This document shows positions 33,992 through 43,990 of a DNA stretch of 64,000 nt, piece after piece. The notes under the pieces are model-generated. The model did not search any database and was not told the origin of the DNA. It worked only from the letters and a program-made list of their open reading frames with translations. The DNA is from Herpetosiphon gulosus. Its GTDB lineage: Bacteria; Chloroflexota; Chloroflexia; Chloroflexales; Herpetosiphonaceae. The position numbers and the translations under genes were made by a program. Positions within the stretch are counted from its first letter, which is position 1. Each line of letters starts with the position of its first letter. The stretch lies in assembly GCF_039545135.1 (NCBI RefSeq), contig NZ_BAABRU010000001.1:372001-436000 (forward strand). The letters run 5' to 3'.

Positions 33992-36127
33992 ATGATTTTT
34001 ATTCTGCAATCGATCGCCCTGGCAATTTCCATTTTCAATGCAATTATCTGTTTGTGGTTGGGCATGACCGTGGCGCTTGATGGCGGGCGTGAACGTGGCC
34101 CACGTTTGGCGGCGGCTGGTTTATTGATGGCTGGTGTGTTCTTTTTGATTCACGCGGCGATTATTGGGCGTGGCCCGCCAGTCGTTGATGTGGGCTTGCC
34201 CTTTTGGTGGCGAGTGATCAGCGTGGTTTCGTTGCTTGCGCCCTATGCCTGGTATGCCACGATGATCTGGTATACCGGAGTAAGCGGCAAGAGTCTGCGG
34301 ATTCATAAATTGCTGCTGTTTACCATGGGCGTTTTTATTGGAATTTTGGGCTTGGTGCTGACGGCAATTTACCCTTTGCCCCAAGAAGCGCGGATTTTGG
34401 CTCTGAAAATTGTACCAGCTTGGTTAGTTGCTAATTTGCCATTTATTGTGGCAGGCTATCTTTTGGCCTTGATTATGTGTTTTAGTTTGCCAATTCATGC
34501 TTTATTGACTGGCCCGGGTCGGCGCAACAACTTGCCACATCAAGCATGGCTGCGGGTGCGATCATGGCTGATTCGTACCTCATTGCTGGGGTTGCTGGCC
34601 GGAATTGTGGCATTAATTGGGGCGGTGATCGTATTTTCGCAAGGTGCATCGGGTCGCACACCCGAGGTTGCTTGGCTGGCAGATCGCGCAATCGAACTGT
34701 TTTTTCAGCTTGATGTGATGGTGTTAATTGTGGTGGCAGCGGCCTTGGGTGCTGCTGGTCAGGCCATGGGAGCCTACGCCGCCTTTACTGATCGCCCCTT
34801 GCCGCAGTGGAATCGCATCGATCAATGGCGCTGGTTGGTAGCGATTGCTGGTGGTTTTGCCTTGATGGTCGGGGTCAGCTCAGCGCTGCAAGTCGCTTCG
34901 ATCTACATTGTGTTGTTTGCCACGACCTTGGCTTCGCTGGCCTATGGCCTGTTGAGTTGGCGCTATCGGGTGGAGCACGAAGCCTTTATGGAGCGTTTGC
35001 GCCCGTTCGTCGGCAGTTTGCACTTTCAGGATCGTTTGTTGGATGGCGGAGCAAGCCTTTCGGCTTCGGTCGAAGGCTTGGTTGAGGCGGTCAGTCGTGA
35101 TGTGCTGCGGGCGGAACGTGCTTGTTTGTTGCTGCGCGATGCGGTGCCAGGCCTGCCCAACGTGATTAGCTATCATTGGGGCCAAACCCCAATTCCGCTA
35201 CTTGAACAATTGCCAATTTCCAACGAGCGGCGAACTTCGGGTATTCGGCTTGAGGCCCAAAGTGGTGCCGAGTGGGCTGTGCCTTTGTGGGATGGACGTG
35301 GTTTGGCTGGAGCGTTGGTGCTTGGTTCGCCCCAAGCAGGTGCGGTGTATAGCGAAGAATTGATGGAAGTAGCAGCGGCCTGCTGTGCTCGTTTGACCGA
35401 TGCACTGGCTGGCGAACGAGCTGCCCGCATGTTGGGCGATGTGTTGCGCCAACGGATTGCTGAAGTCAAAGTCTTAGGTAGCCAAGGGCGACGCACCTTG
35501 CACGATGATGTGTTGCCGCAAATTCATGCCGCCTTGATTCATCTGAGTGCAGTTTCGGCCAACGATCCTATGGCCCAACAAACAATTCAGGCGTTATCGG
35601 AGGCCCATACCAAACTCTCGGCGCTGATTCGCTCGTTGCCGCCAGCTACGCCGCATCGTTTGGCCCAAGGTGGTTTAGCCCAAACCTTGCACGACATGGT
35701 TTTGGTTGATTTTGGCAATGCCTTTGATCAGGTCAGCTATACGGTTGCACCTGCGGCAGAAGCACGTTTGGCTGATACGCCGCAATTTATCGGCGAAGTG
35801 GTTAGCTATGCCCTGCAAGAAACCCTGCGCAATGCCGCCCGCCATGCCCGTGGCAACAATCCTCGCCGCAATTTGCAGATGCGGGTGCAAATCGATTGGC
35901 AACATGGTTTAGTTGTCGATATTTGCGATGATGGCGTGGGCATGCAAACCCATCAAGCAAGTTCATCGGGCAGTGGGAGTGGCTTGCGCCTGCATCGTGG
36001 TTTGTTGATGGTGATTGGTGGCAGTCTGAATATTGCTACACCAGAGCAGGGCGGCACGCATATTCATATTCAAGTTCCTGAAGAACTATGGAATTTGCCA
36101 GTGCTGGAGCCAGAAGAAATTGCCTAA
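33992..36127 (+). CDS. Membrane sensor histidine kinase (NarX/LuxR-partner type)
   Basis: A 711-residue sensor kinase. Residues 1-330 carry about nine transmembrane helices in a 7TM-like sensor region. A GAF-like segment follows (about 360-480). The dimerisation/phosphoacceptor helix has RRTLHDDVLPQIHAAL with the His of the HisKA_3 class. The HATPase_c domain shows the N box ALQETLRNAARHA, G1 DICDDGVGM and G2 GSGSGLRLHRGLLMV. This class normally phosphorylates a LuxR-type response regulator, and none is adjacent. It is the only gene between the mannanase terminator and a convergent operon. The signal is unknown. Confidence 0.88.
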   Translation: MIFILQSIALAISIFNAIICLWLGMTVALDGGRERGPRLAAAGLLMAGVFFLIHAAIIGRGPPVVDVGLPFWWRVISVVSLLAPYAWYATMIWYTGVSGKSLRIHKLLLFTMGVFIGILGLVLTAIYPLPQEARILALKIVPAWLVANLPFIVAGYLLALIMCFSLPIHALLTGPGRRNNLPHQAWLRVRSWLIRTSLLGLLAGIVALIGAVIVFSQGASGRTPEVAWLADRAIELFFQLDVMVLIVVAAALGAAGQAMGAYAAFTDRPLPQWNRIDQWRWLVAIAGGFALMVGVSSALQVASIYIVLFATTLASLAYGLLSWRYRVEHEAFMERLRPFVGSLHFQDRLLDGGASLSASVEGLVEAVSRDVLRAERACLLLRDAVPGLPNVISYHWGQTPIPLLEQLPISNERRTSGIRLEAQSGAEWAVPLWDGRGLAGALVLGSPQAGAVYSEELMEVAAACCARLTDALAGERAARMLGDVLRQRIAEVKVLGSQGRRTLHDDVLPQIHAALIHLSAVSANDPMAQQTIQALSEAHTKLSALIRSLPPATPHRLAQGGLAQTLHDMVLVDFGNAFDQVSYTVAPAAEARLADTPQFIGEVVSYALQETLRNAARHARGNNPRRNLQMRVQIDWQHGLVVDICDDGVGMQTHQASSSGSGSGLRLHRGLLMVIGGSLNIATPEQGGTHIHIQVPEELWNLPVLEPEEIA

Positions 36128-36129
36128 AA

Positions 36130-36163
36130 CCACAAACGGCTCGCATAATGGAGCCGCTTGTGG
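36130..36163. terminator. Hairpin between the kinase and glpD
   Basis: CCACAA-CGGCTC / GAGCCG-TTGTGG with one mismatch, directly after the kinase stop, between convergent genes. Confidence 0.6.
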
Positions 36164-36242
36164 GAGAGAAGAGAGAGGAGAAGGTTTGATTTCATTATAG
36201 CTATCTCAGCTAGATTGTCAAATTAGAGAAGTGTTAACAAGC

Positions 36243-37823
36243 TTAATCTGGTAAGCTATAGTGTTGGGCAATTAACTGTTGATAATTCTGCCACTCGGTT
36301 CGCCAACGCTGCCCATCCCAGCCCAATTCCTCAGTGCAAATCGCTTGAATTTGAGCCTGATATTCGGCTGCACCATTTGGCAATAATAAGCCCAAACGGC
36401 TGCGCCGCAACAGCAAATCGCCTACATTGGTTACAGCTTCATACCTCGCCGCCCAACGAATTTCGGCCCACAAACTTGGCAAATCGGCAATTGAACAAAA
36501 CTCATGGTTGGGCAATTCTTGCAGCATCAAGGGTGCTTCGGCGGCATAACGCCCCAATAGGCGTTGTTTGATGCTTGGGGCGAGCGTGCCAGCCAAATTG
36601 CTTGGCGCAGGATTCAGGCGTGGTGCGTTCGGCCAAAGCTTGATCTGTGGTAAGCGTTGGCGTAAAAGCTGCAAGGCTTCGAGCGCAATCAAACGAAAGG
36701 TGGTTAATTTGCCACCTGTGACCGTCAACAAGCCTTGCTCTTGCCATAGCACATAATCGCGCGATTCTTTGGATGGATCACTAGCTCCCGTATCGACTAC
36801 AGGTCGCACCCCGCTCCATGTCGAAATTACATCGCTCAAACTTAAATTTAAACTTGGAAAGGCAGTTTGGGCAGCTTCAAGCAAATAGGCAACTTCAGTA
36901 GGGCTGATGCTTGGCTCGTGCCATAAATCCGCTGAATGATCAAGATCGGTTGTTCCAACGATGCTCACACCTTCCCACGGTACAAAAAAGACTGGCCGCT
37001 GATCGCGTGGATGCTCCAAATTGATCGCTTGGGCGAGCGGTAATTGGGTTTGGCTAAATACTAAATGGCTACCACGCAAGGGGCGCATTTTGGCTGGCGC
37101 TTGAATCTGCTGGCGCAGTTGATCGACCCATGCACCCGTAGCATTCACTATCGCTGTAGCTTTGAGGGTTTGCTGGCGCTGGCTGAGCTGATCGCGCACG
37201 ACTACCCCAACTACTTGCTCGTTTGCTCGTACCAATTGCTCAACCGCTGCATAATTTAATACCGTGGCTCCAGCCGCCGCCGCTTCGCGCAAAATCCGCA
37301 AAACCAAACGGGCATCATCGGTTTGGGCATCGCTGTAGCGTAAACCAGCCGCTAAGTTGGCATCATCAAGGTAGGGCGCTTGTAAACGCAAATTTGCCAT
37401 GCTCAGATAATGCTGTTCGCGGCGACGTGCAAGCGCATCGTAGGCCAATAAGCCAGCCTGATAGACCCAGCGCTTGAGTGGTTTGCCCTGTGGCAGGCCA
37501 ATTAAAAAGCCCAATGGTGCAACCAAACCAGGTGCTTCATTTAAAAGCTGTTCGCGCTCAACCACCGAATCATAGGTGACGCACACTTGACCTTGAGCTA
37601 AATAGCGCAAGCCACCATGAACTAATTTTGATGAGCGGCTTGAGGTTCCCCAAGCAAAATCGCGAGCTTCAAGCAATAGCGCTTTGAGGCCTGAGCGGGT
37701 GGCTTCGCGCACTAAGCCTGCGCCAGTAATTCCACCACCAATGATAATCACATCCCACGCTTGATCGAGCGCTTGCCAAGTGCGCTCACGCCAAGCAGCG
37801 TTCCATTGCAACTGCGGATTCAT
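36243..37823 (-). CDS. glpD: Glycerol-3-phosphate dehydrogenase (FAD, GlpD/GlpA type)
   Basis: A 526-residue membrane-associated flavoenzyme oxidising sn-glycerol-3-phosphate to DHAP and reducing quinone. The FAD motif is VIIIGGGITGAGLVREAT at about residues 25-42. GTSSRSSKLVHGGLRYL is the strongest family signature. Later blocks are FFVPWEGVSIVGTTD and GGKLTTFRLIA. The C-terminal DAO_C part (residues 390-520) is present. Its ATG overlaps the stop of the upstream oxidase gene by 4 bases (ATGA), so the two are translationally coupled. Confidence 0.92.
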   Translation of the reverse strand: MNPQLQWNAAWRERTWQALDQAWDVIIIGGGITGAGLVREATRSGLKALLLEARDFAWGTSSRSSKLVHGGLRYLAQGQVCVTYDSVVEREQLLNEAPGLVAPLGFLIGLPQGKPLKRWVYQAGLLAYDALARRREQHYLSMANLRLQAPYLDDANLAAGLRYSDAQTDDARLVLRILREAAAAGATVLNYAAVEQLVRANEQVVGVVVRDQLSQRQQTLKATAIVNATGAWVDQLRQQIQAPAKMRPLRGSHLVFSQTQLPLAQAINLEHPRDQRPVFFVPWEGVSIVGTTDLDHSADLWHEPSISPTEVAYLLEAAQTAFPSLNLSLSDVISTWSGVRPVVDTGASDPSKESRDYVLWQEQGLLTVTGGKLTTFRLIALEALQLLRQRLPQIKLWPNAPRLNPAPSNLAGTLAPSIKQRLLGRYAAEAPLMLQELPNHEFCSIADLPSLWAEIRWAARYEAVTNVGDLLLRRSRLGLLLPNGAAEYQAQIQAICTEELGWDGQRWRTEWQNYQQLIAQHYSLPD

Positions 37824-39421
37824 TGGCCATCCTCGTATAATTTGGCGGGATTGAGCAAGCCCTGCGGGTCGAAATGTTGGCCAAGTTGTTGCAATGCGCC
37901 AATTCCCAAGCGGCCTTTTTCGGCTTCGAGATAGGGGCGATGATCAAGCCCTACGCCATGTTGATGGCTAATTGTGCCGCCTGCAGTCACAATTGCTTGG
38001 CTGGCAGCGGTTTTCAAGGCTTGCCAACGGGCTAAAGTTGCCTGCGCATCGTTGCCAAGCCGAAAAGCATAGGTCGTGTAAATGCTTGAGCCAGTTGGGT
38101 AAAAATGTGAAAGATGGGTGAATACATGCACCTGTTCGTGCTCAGCTGCTAATCCATTGCGCAAGCTGTGTTCCAAGCTATGCAACAATGGCGTAACATT
38201 CTCCCATGTCGTGGCGGTTTCGACCGTATCTACGCCATAGCCCAACTCCCACAGCCGATTGCGTAGATAAGGCGCACGAAACCGCCCCGTCTGCCAAGCT
38301 TTGCCAAAGCTTTGGCCGATATGAACGCCACCATGTTGGCGAGCCAAGCTCAAAACTGCTTGGCGACTAAGCTGAACTTGGGCTTGGCTGCCAATAAAGC
38401 CAACCAACAGCATGCATTTTTCCGAGCCAACGCCGCGTAATTTCAAAAAGCCTTCGAGCAAGCCAATCGCTCGTTCATGGCCAGCCAACGCGAGGTTGGT
38501 TATGGTTTCGGTGGGCGTGCTAAGCCGCAACATACCCAATGGTAAGTTGGCTTGGGCGATCGTTCGCGCGGCAGTTTGGGCTTGCTCCCAGCTTGCAAAG
38601 AAGATCGCATGGACGACATCAAGCTCTGGAATCGGGCGAATTCGCACGGTCGCCTCGGTGATAATCCCGTAGCGTCCTTCTGAGCCAAGCAGCATTTCAC
38701 GCAGGTCAGGGCCAGCCGCCGAAGCCGGAAAGGGCGCTAATTCTAACGAGCCTTGGGGAGTTTCAACTCGCCCACCTGCCCAGAGTTGTTCAATTCGCCC
38801 AAAACCAAGCGATTGCTGGCCACTAGAGCGGGTGGCAATCCAGCCGCCCAGCGTCGAAAGCTCGAACGATTGGGGAAAATGGCCGAGCGTAAAGCCCACA
38901 GCCCGTAATTGAGCCTCAAGATCTGGGCCTTTGATTCCAGCGCCAAAGCGTGCCAGCCGCGCAGTTGGGTTGATTTCCAGTAGCCGATTGAGCTTGGCAA
39001 GGCTAACAGTTAATATGGGTCGCTCGCCTGCAACTGGATTAATATGGCCAGCCACGCTGGTTCCACCACCATATGGAATCAGGCTAAGATTGTTGGCACT
39101 AGCCCAATCGATCAATTCGCGGACTGCTTGACTGGATTGGGGAAAAGCCACGCCATCGGGAATTTGGCCCAACTCGCCGCTGCGCGTAGCCACCAAATCG
39201 GCAAAACTCTGGCCACGCGCATGGCGAATCCGCAACTCAGGATCGGTGCTAATTAATTCGTGGTGTGGCAAGTGTGATGCTGGAACTTGGGCAACAATCT
39301 CGGCCAAGCTAATATCGCTGGGAGCAGTGCCAACCCCAATTAATTGCTTGAGCAAGCCTAAAATACCAGCTTTAACCGGATAATCTTTGCTCTCATCGCC
39401 CCAACCATTCCAACGGCGCAT
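37820..39421 (-). CDS. FAD-linked oxidase, alkyl-DHAP synthase-like
   Basis: A 533-residue VAO-family flavoprotein. MRRWNGWGDESKDYPV at the start and PYGGGTSVAGHINP, the FAD-binding loop near residues 118-131, match the alkyldihydroxyacetonephosphate synthase (AGPS) group. That enzyme replaces the acyl chain of acyl-DHAP by a fatty alcohol to make ether lipids. QHGVGLDHRPYLEAEKG near the C-terminus is also typical. The start at 39421 is set by AAAGGGG; an upstream extension to 39469 would overlap the regulator gene. It is middle gene of a GntR regulator / AGPS-like / GlpD operon. Related enzymes oxidise glycolate or lactate, so the substrate is not certain. Confidence 0.8.
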   Translation of the reverse strand: MRRWNGWGDESKDYPVKAGILGLLKQLIGVGTAPSDISLAEIVAQVPASHLPHHELISTDPELRIRHARGQSFADLVATRSGELGQIPDGVAFPQSSQAVRELIDWASANNLSLIPYGGGTSVAGHINPVAGERPILTVSLAKLNRLLEINPTARLARFGAGIKGPDLEAQLRAVGFTLGHFPQSFELSTLGGWIATRSSGQQSLGFGRIEQLWAGGRVETPQGSLELAPFPASAAGPDLREMLLGSEGRYGIITEATVRIRPIPELDVVHAIFFASWEQAQTAARTIAQANLPLGMLRLSTPTETITNLALAGHERAIGLLEGFLKLRGVGSEKCMLLVGFIGSQAQVQLSRQAVLSLARQHGGVHIGQSFGKAWQTGRFRAPYLRNRLWELGYGVDTVETATTWENVTPLLHSLEHSLRNGLAAEHEQVHVFTHLSHFYPTGSSIYTTYAFRLGNDAQATLARWQALKTAASQAIVTAGGTISHQHGVGLDHRPYLEAEKGRLGIGALQQLGQHFDPQGLLNPAKLYEDGQ

Positions 39422-39438
39422 AGTATCCCCTTTGTGCA

Positions 39439-40131
39439 TTATTTGATATTCGCGGCTAACGACTGCCAAAACTCAATGCTCTGGTGCATGGCGGCTTGGC
39501 TGGCTTGGCGAGCTAAATCGATATCGCGAGTTTGGGCTGCTTGCAACAGGGTGCGATAAAAGGCTACCGAATGTTCGCGGGCCAGCGCTAGCTCAAAATA
39601 ATCCAATGCCATCATTTGGTAGAAACTGCGAAAGCCATTTAAAATTAAGGTATAAATTGGGTTTGTCGAAGCGATCGTTAATTGATGCTGCAATTGCCAA
39701 TCGAATTGAGCATAGGTCGCCGCGTTATCAGCTAACGGCAGCGCTGTTTGCAATAAGGTTACAATTTGCTCAGCGTGATGTTCGATCGCCATGGCGGTGT
39801 AACTTGGCGCTAAATCTAAGCGCACGGCTAGCAGTTGCGGCACAATTTGGGCTGGCAGCTCAGTGCTATGTTGCACCAAACTGCGTAATACGCCCAAGCC
39901 GCCATCATGCCAAATATTGCAAACCATCGTAGGCTTGCCTTGTTGTACCACCAACCAGCCATCGCGAGCCAAGCGTTGAATCGCTTCACGTAATGTTGGC
40001 CGTGTAACTCCCAACTGCACCGCTAGCTCACGTTCGCTGGGCAAGCTGCTGCCTGCAGTATAGCTGCCACCAATAATTTGTTTGATCAATTGTTGTTCGC
40101 AATACGATGCTGGTCGTTGTAATTCGCTCAT
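39439..40131 (-). CDS. GntR-family (FadR subfamily) transcriptional regulator
   Basis: A 230-residue regulator. The N-terminal winged helix (about residues 10-70) shows PSERELAVQLGVTRPTLREA, the GntR recognition helix. The C-terminal all-helical FCD-like domain (about 90-225) would bind a small acid or metabolite. It is the first gene of the operon with the AGPS-like oxidase and glpD. A consensus promoter at 40164-40192 and an almost perfect FadR-type operator at 40139-40155 lie directly upstream, pointing to autorepression. ATG 40131 is preferred over TTG 40140, which would fall inside the operator edge. Confidence 0.88.
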   Translation of the reverse strand: MSELQRPASYCEQQLIKQIIGGSYTAGSSLPSERELAVQLGVTRPTLREAIQRLARDGWLVVQQGKPTMVCNIWHDGGLGVLRSLVQHSTELPAQIVPQLLAVRLDLAPSYTAMAIEHHAEQIVTLLQTALPLADNAATYAQFDWQLQHQLTIASTNPIYTLILNGFRSFYQMMALDYFELALAREHSVAFYRTLLQAAQTRDIDLARQASQAAMHQSIEFWQSLAANIK

Positions 40132-40138
40132 ATTCACC

Positions 40139-40155
40139 AACTGGTCAGACCACTT
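40139..40155. promoter_or_regulatory. FadR-type operator of the GntR operon
   Basis: AACTGGTCAGACCACTT matches the known E. coli FadR consensus AACTGGTCNGACCAGTT at 15 of the 16 defined positions. It begins right after the predicted transcription start, so binding would block transcription. Another ACCAGT half-site follows at 40156-40161. Confidence 0.78.
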
Positions 40156-40163
40156 ACCAGTGG

Positions 40164-40192
40164 AGTATAGAGAAATCTTGAGGCTCTGTCAA
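40164..40192 (-). promoter_or_regulatory. Promoter of the GntR-AGPS-glpD operon
   Basis: On the minus strand TTGACA (40192-40187), exactly 17 bases, TATACT (40169-40164). Confidence 0.88.
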
Positions 40193-40308
40193 GCGGTTTG
40201 GAGCTGTTATCGGTATACATTGGTGATGTTTGAATGCTGACAATTTCAATCGGCGTAGCTCAATTCTATACTTTTTTGCTACATCCCTCTGTGTAATGGC
40301 TTTTGATT

Positions 40309-40342
40309 TTCATCCCTCATCCTTCATACTTCATACTTATTA
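40309..40342. repeat. Short heptad repeat R6
   Basis: Period-7 units ATCCCTC-ATCCTTC-ATACTTC-ATACTTA. The rest of the gap 40193-40444 shows no gene. Confidence 0.7.
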
Positions 40343-40444
40343 ATACTCTGCTAGTTTTTTTCTGGCCTAAATTGTGCGATGATAGCAGTGTGCAATGTGG
40401 CACAGCGGAATCGGGCATACAGCTCATGCAATGGAGAATCTGGC

Positions 40445-41452
40445 TTGATTCGACCTGTTCGCTTGGTAGATAGTCTTGAGTTGCGGCGCACGCCGTATAC
40501 CTATATGTTGTTGGGCAGCGAGCATGTGCTGGCGGGCAACCATCGGCCTTTGGGTTTTGCGCTGCGCTGTTTAATGCCCTTCGCCCAAGATCGCCATACC
40601 TTGGTTTATCATGAGCGTGGGATGCGTGGCTATGTCCAAGGCTGGTATCGTTTAAATAGTGCTGATGCCGATTTGGTGTACCTGGCATCGCAACCGTTTC
40701 GGCGTGGCATGCGCCAACCAACCGACCCCGATGTTTGGTATCGTTTGTTAGAAGCATTTGTAGTGCGGATGGGTTCGCGCAATATCGAGCGAATTTTTGC
40801 ACCGTTGGCCTCGAACTCACCTCATCTGGAAGTTTTTCGCCAACTTGGCTTTCAAAGTTATGCTATGCGGCAGGTTTGGCGGGCCTTAACTCCCGATGTT
40901 GCCGAAGGTAGCTCAATTATTGTATTACGCCCACAACAGCGTCGCGACCCCCATGCAATCCAACGATTGTATGAGGCGATCACCCCAGCGACTGTTGTAC
41001 GATATGAAGGACGAACGTCACGATCTTGGCAATTGCCGGTCGTTGCCCGTCATGGGGTTCGTCAGCGCTCATGGGTGCTTGGGCGCGATGGCCGAGATGA
41101 TATTTTACGGGCGGCGTTGCATGTGTGGCTTGGCCCACACGCCGCAGTCATGAGCCTTCTGATCGATCCTGCTGAGCAACGCTTAGCCTCGTCGGTTATT
41201 CGATTTGGAATGAGCCAATTGGCCAATGCCCATCAAGGTGTCGTCTATCTCCTTTTGCCAGAATATCATGGCGAGTTGCATCACAACTTGGAGGAAATCG
41301 GCTTTGAACATATTGGAGATCAACGCCTGACGGTCAAGGAACTCACAGTGCCACTCCGCAATCCATTATTGCGGCCTGTGATCGAAGGAACGCGAGAAAG
41401 CGTCGTCAATCCGTCGCTGTCATCGTCGGTTCAATCCGAACCGTGTATCTAA
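40445..41452 (+). CDS. GNAT-like two-domain protein, unknown substrate
   Basis: A 335-residue protein from the TTG at 40445, chosen because GGAG at 40433-40436 is 8 bases away. Two tandem segments look like divergent acetyltransferase folds. The first (residues 1-150) ends [22 protein letters not shown], like the beta-alpha end of a GNAT. The second (about 160-310) ends [21 protein letters not shown]. Canonical acetyl-CoA loops (QxxGxG/A) are not obvious, so it may be inactive or a pseudo-enzyme. It ends 34 bases before the Ycf45-like ATPase gene on the same strand and probably shares its transcript. Confidence 0.6.
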   Translation: MIRPVRLVDSLELRRTPYTYMLLGSEHVLAGNHRPLGFALRCLMPFAQDRHTLVYHERGMRGYVQGWYRLNSADADLVYLASQPFRRGMRQPTDPDVWYRLLEAFVVRMGSRNIERIFAPLASNSPHLEVFRQLGFQSYAMRQVWRALTPDVAEGSSIIVLRPQQRRDPHAIQRLYEAITPATVVRYEGRTSRSWQLPVVARHGVRQRSWVLGRDGRDDILRAALHVWLGPHAAVMSLLIDPAEQRLASSVIRFGMSQLANAHQGVVYLLLPEYHGELHHNLEEIGFEHIGDQRLTVKELTVPLRNPLLRPVIEGTRESVVNPSLSSSVQSEPCI

Positions 41453-41486
41453 CACACCCCGGCGTGTGTTTGAGAGGGATGCAACT

Positions 41487-43187
41487 ATGTTAGATCGTCG
41501 CGAAATTACCCATAATATCGATCTGTTGCTGTCAACCTTGCCGCCACGTTTGGCCGAGCCGTTGGCAACCCATGAACAGAAAGATCAAGTTATAGAAATT
41601 GTCATGGATTTGGGGCGCTTGCCCGAGGCGCGGTTTCGCCACGACCAATCAAGTTTCCTCAGCGAAACTGAAGTCTCACGCGAAGATCTCGATTATGTGA
41701 CCGAGCGGATTGGCCAATTTGGTGAGGATAATCGCGCTGGGATTCAGCGCACGCTGCACCGCATTTCAGCCATTCGCAACCGCTCTGGGGTGGTGATTGG
41801 CTTGACCTGTCGGGTTGGCCGCGCGGTCTATGGCACAATCGAAATCGTGCGCGATTTGGTCGAAGCTGGTAAATCGATCTTGATTTTAGGCAAACCTGGG
41901 ACTGGTAAAACCACCATGCTGCGTGAAGTCGCTCGCGTCTTGGCCGACGACTTTCTCAAGCGGGTGGTAATCGTCGATACCTCGAACGAAATCGCTGGCG
42001 ATGGCGATATTCCCCACCCAGGGATTGGTCGTGCTCGCCGCATGCAAGTGGCTCGGCCAGCCGAGCAACACAATGTGATGATCGAGGCGGTCGAAAATCA
42101 CATGCCCCAAGTGATTGTGATCGATGAAATTGGTACGGAGTTGGAAGCCCAAGCTGCCCGCACTATCGCCGAACGCGGGGTACAATTGGTCGGTACGGCC
42201 CACGGGAATACCTTGGAAAACCTGATGCTCAACCCAACCCTCTCCGATCTGATCGGTGGGATTCAAGCAGTAACCTTGGGCGATGAAGAAGCTCGGCGAC
42301 GTGGCACGCAAAAAACCGTGCTCGAACGCAAAGCGCCGCCAACCTTCGATGTGTTGGTCGAAATTCAAAGCTGGGACGATGTAACAATTTATCAAGAAGT
42401 CGCTTCAGCCGTCGATTCAATTTTGCAGGGCAATGAACCAACCGCTGAACAACGCACCAAGGATGAGCAAGGCGAAATTGTGGTACACGAAGGCCGCCCA
42501 GAACGGCTTGATAGCGAAGCCAGCACCATGCTCACACGCCGTGGCGGCTATCGTAGCCGTGAACGCGACCGTGATCGCGGTGACCATGGCGAACGCGACT
42601 GGCGGCGTAAAAGCGAACGGCGTGAAGCCCAACGCGAAGAGCGCGAACGCTATAGCTTGGCGCTGAATGGCAGCACCAGCCCAAAAACCGAAGAACCAAG
42701 CGTGCTGGTTAAAAAGCCTGGTAAAAATGCTCCTGCTAAGATTTTTGCCTTTGGGGTTAGCCGTAATCGTTTGGAAAAAGCCTTAGATCGATTGGGCATT
42801 ACCGCTAGTTTGGTGCGCGAGATGGAACAAGCCACGATGGTGATTACGCTAAAAAATTACTATCGCCAGCACCCAACTCGGCTGCGTGATGCCGAAGAAC
42901 GCGGGATTCCAGTGTATGTGCTACGCTCGAACACCCAAACCCAAATGGAAGAATGCCTCGGCTCGGCCTTCGAAATCAGCATCAGTCCTAGCGACCCGCT
43001 GAGCGAGGCCATGGAAGAGGTTGAAGAAGCAATTAGTCAAGTCATGGATGGCTCAACCGAAAGTATCGAACTGAGTCCGCAAAGTTCCTATGTGCGTAGG
43101 TTGCAACATCAGATTGTTGAGCGGTACAATCTACAATCAGAAAGTACTGGCAAAGAACCACGTCGCCGTATTCGGATCTTTCGCTAA
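41487..43187 (+). CDS. R3H-domain AAA ATPase (Ycf45 / SpoIIIAA-like)
   Basis: A 566-residue protein of the Ycf45 family known from cyanobacteria and plastids and related to SpoIIIAA. The ATPase part (residues 20-290) has Walker [19 protein letters not shown] and Walker [35 protein letters not shown] is the family's sensor-like block. A highly charged Arg/Glu/Asp linker (about 350-395; [20 protein letters not shown]) separates a middle domain (405-500) from the C-terminal R3H nucleic-acid-binding motif ([17 protein letters not shown]). GAGAGGG 7 bases upstream fixes ATG 41487. Its role in vegetative cells is unknown. It lies 41 bases before tmk. Confidence 0.85.
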   Translation: MLDRREITHNIDLLLSTLPPRLAEPLATHEQKDQVIEIVMDLGRLPEARFRHDQSSFLSETEVSREDLDYVTERIGQFGEDNRAGIQRTLHRISAIRNRSGVVIGLTCRVGRAVYGTIEIVRDLVEAGKSILILGKPGTGKTTMLREVARVLADDFLKRVVIVDTSNEIAGDGDIPHPGIGRARRMQVARPAEQHNVMIEAVENHMPQVIVIDEIGTELEAQAARTIAERGVQLVGTAHGNTLENLMLNPTLSDLIGGIQAVTLGDEEARRRGTQKTVLERKAPPTFDVLVEIQSWDDVTIYQEVASAVDSILQGNEPTAEQRTKDEQGEIVVHEGRPERLDSEASTMLTRRGGYRSRERDRDRGDHGERDWRRKSERREAQREERERYSLALNGSTSPKTEEPSVLVKKPGKNAPAKIFAFGVSRNRLEKALDRLGITASLVREMEQATMVITLKNYYRQHPTRLRDAEERGIPVYVLRSNTQTQMEECLGSAFEISISPSDPLSEAMEEVEEAISQVMDGSTESIELSPQSSYVRRLQHQIVERYNLQSESTGKEPRRRIRIFR

Positions 43188-43228
43188 ATCGGCAACGTGG
43201 CCTCAACTTGTTGGACTGTAGGGGAACC

Positions 43229-43939
43229 ATGAGCTTGTTCATTACCTTTGAAGGCCCAGAAGGTAGCGGGAAGAGCACCCAAGCCCGCTACCTCAAGGAT
43301 TATCTACAACAGGCTGGCTATCCAGTCATCTTAACTCGTGAGCCAGGCGGAACGCCAATTAGCGATGCTGTGCGGCGGCTTGTGCTCGATGGTCAATGGA
43401 CGGCGATGGAGCCGACAACCGAAACCCTCTTGTTTGCTGCCGCTCGTGCTCAGTTAGTTGGCGAAGTGATCTTGCCCTATCTGAAACTGGGCGGCATTGT
43501 TTTGTGCGACCGTTATGCCGATTCGACCTTTGCCCACCAAGGTTATGGCTTGGGTCGTAATTTAACCGAATTACGCGAAATTACCCGTTTTGCAACTGGC
43601 GGCTTACAACCCGATTTAACCTTCTTTCTGGATTTGCCAGTTGAGCAAGGCTTGCAGCGCAAACGTAAACAGCGCGATGATTTTCGTGAATCAAGCCAAT
43701 TGGCCTTGCCCTTGCCCCACTTGCCCCAACCAAGCCCCAGCCAAAACGAACATTGGAATCGACTCGATGCCCGCGAGATCGCCTACCACGAACGGGTGCG
43801 CAGTGGCTACCTTGAGATGATCGCCGCTGATCCGCATCGTTGGCAGGTGTTTGATGCAGGAATTGAGCGCGAAAGCCTCACCGAACAATTGCTTTTGGCC
43901 GTCCAGCCGCATCTCACGACAATTAAAACCTTGAGCTAA
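43229..43939 (+). CDS. tmk: Thymidylate kinase
   Basis: A 236-residue dTMP kinase making dTDP for DNA synthesis. P-loop FEGPEGSGKSTQARYL; LTREPGGTPISDAVRRLVL; the DR(Y/S) motif in CDRYADSTFAHQGYG; and lid GLQRKRKQRDDF. An insertion rich in Pro, Leu and Gln (about residues 158-172, LPLPHLPQPSPSQNEHW) lengthens the lid-adjacent loop relative to the usual 205-215 residues. AGGGGA just upstream supports ATG 43229; an in-frame extension to 43208 is not needed. Confidence 0.93.
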   Translation: MSLFITFEGPEGSGKSTQARYLKDYLQQAGYPVILTREPGGTPISDAVRRLVLDGQWTAMEPTTETLLFAAARAQLVGEVILPYLKLGGIVLCDRYADSTFAHQGYGLGRNLTELREITRFATGGLQPDLTFFLDLPVEQGLQRKRKQRDDFRESSQLALPLPHLPQPSPSQNEHWNRLDAREIAYHERVRSGYLEMIAADPHRWQVFDAGIERESLTEQLLLAVQPHLTTIKTLS

Positions 43940-43951
43940 AGCCCGCCATAT

Positions 43952-43990
43952 AAGCTGCATCTCAGTCGAGTATCAGGCTGAGATGCGCTT
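43952..43990 (+). terminator. Hairpin after tmk
   Basis: AAGC-GCATCTCAG / CTGAGATGCGCTT with a single bulge and a 12-base loop; no T-run. Confidence 0.55.
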
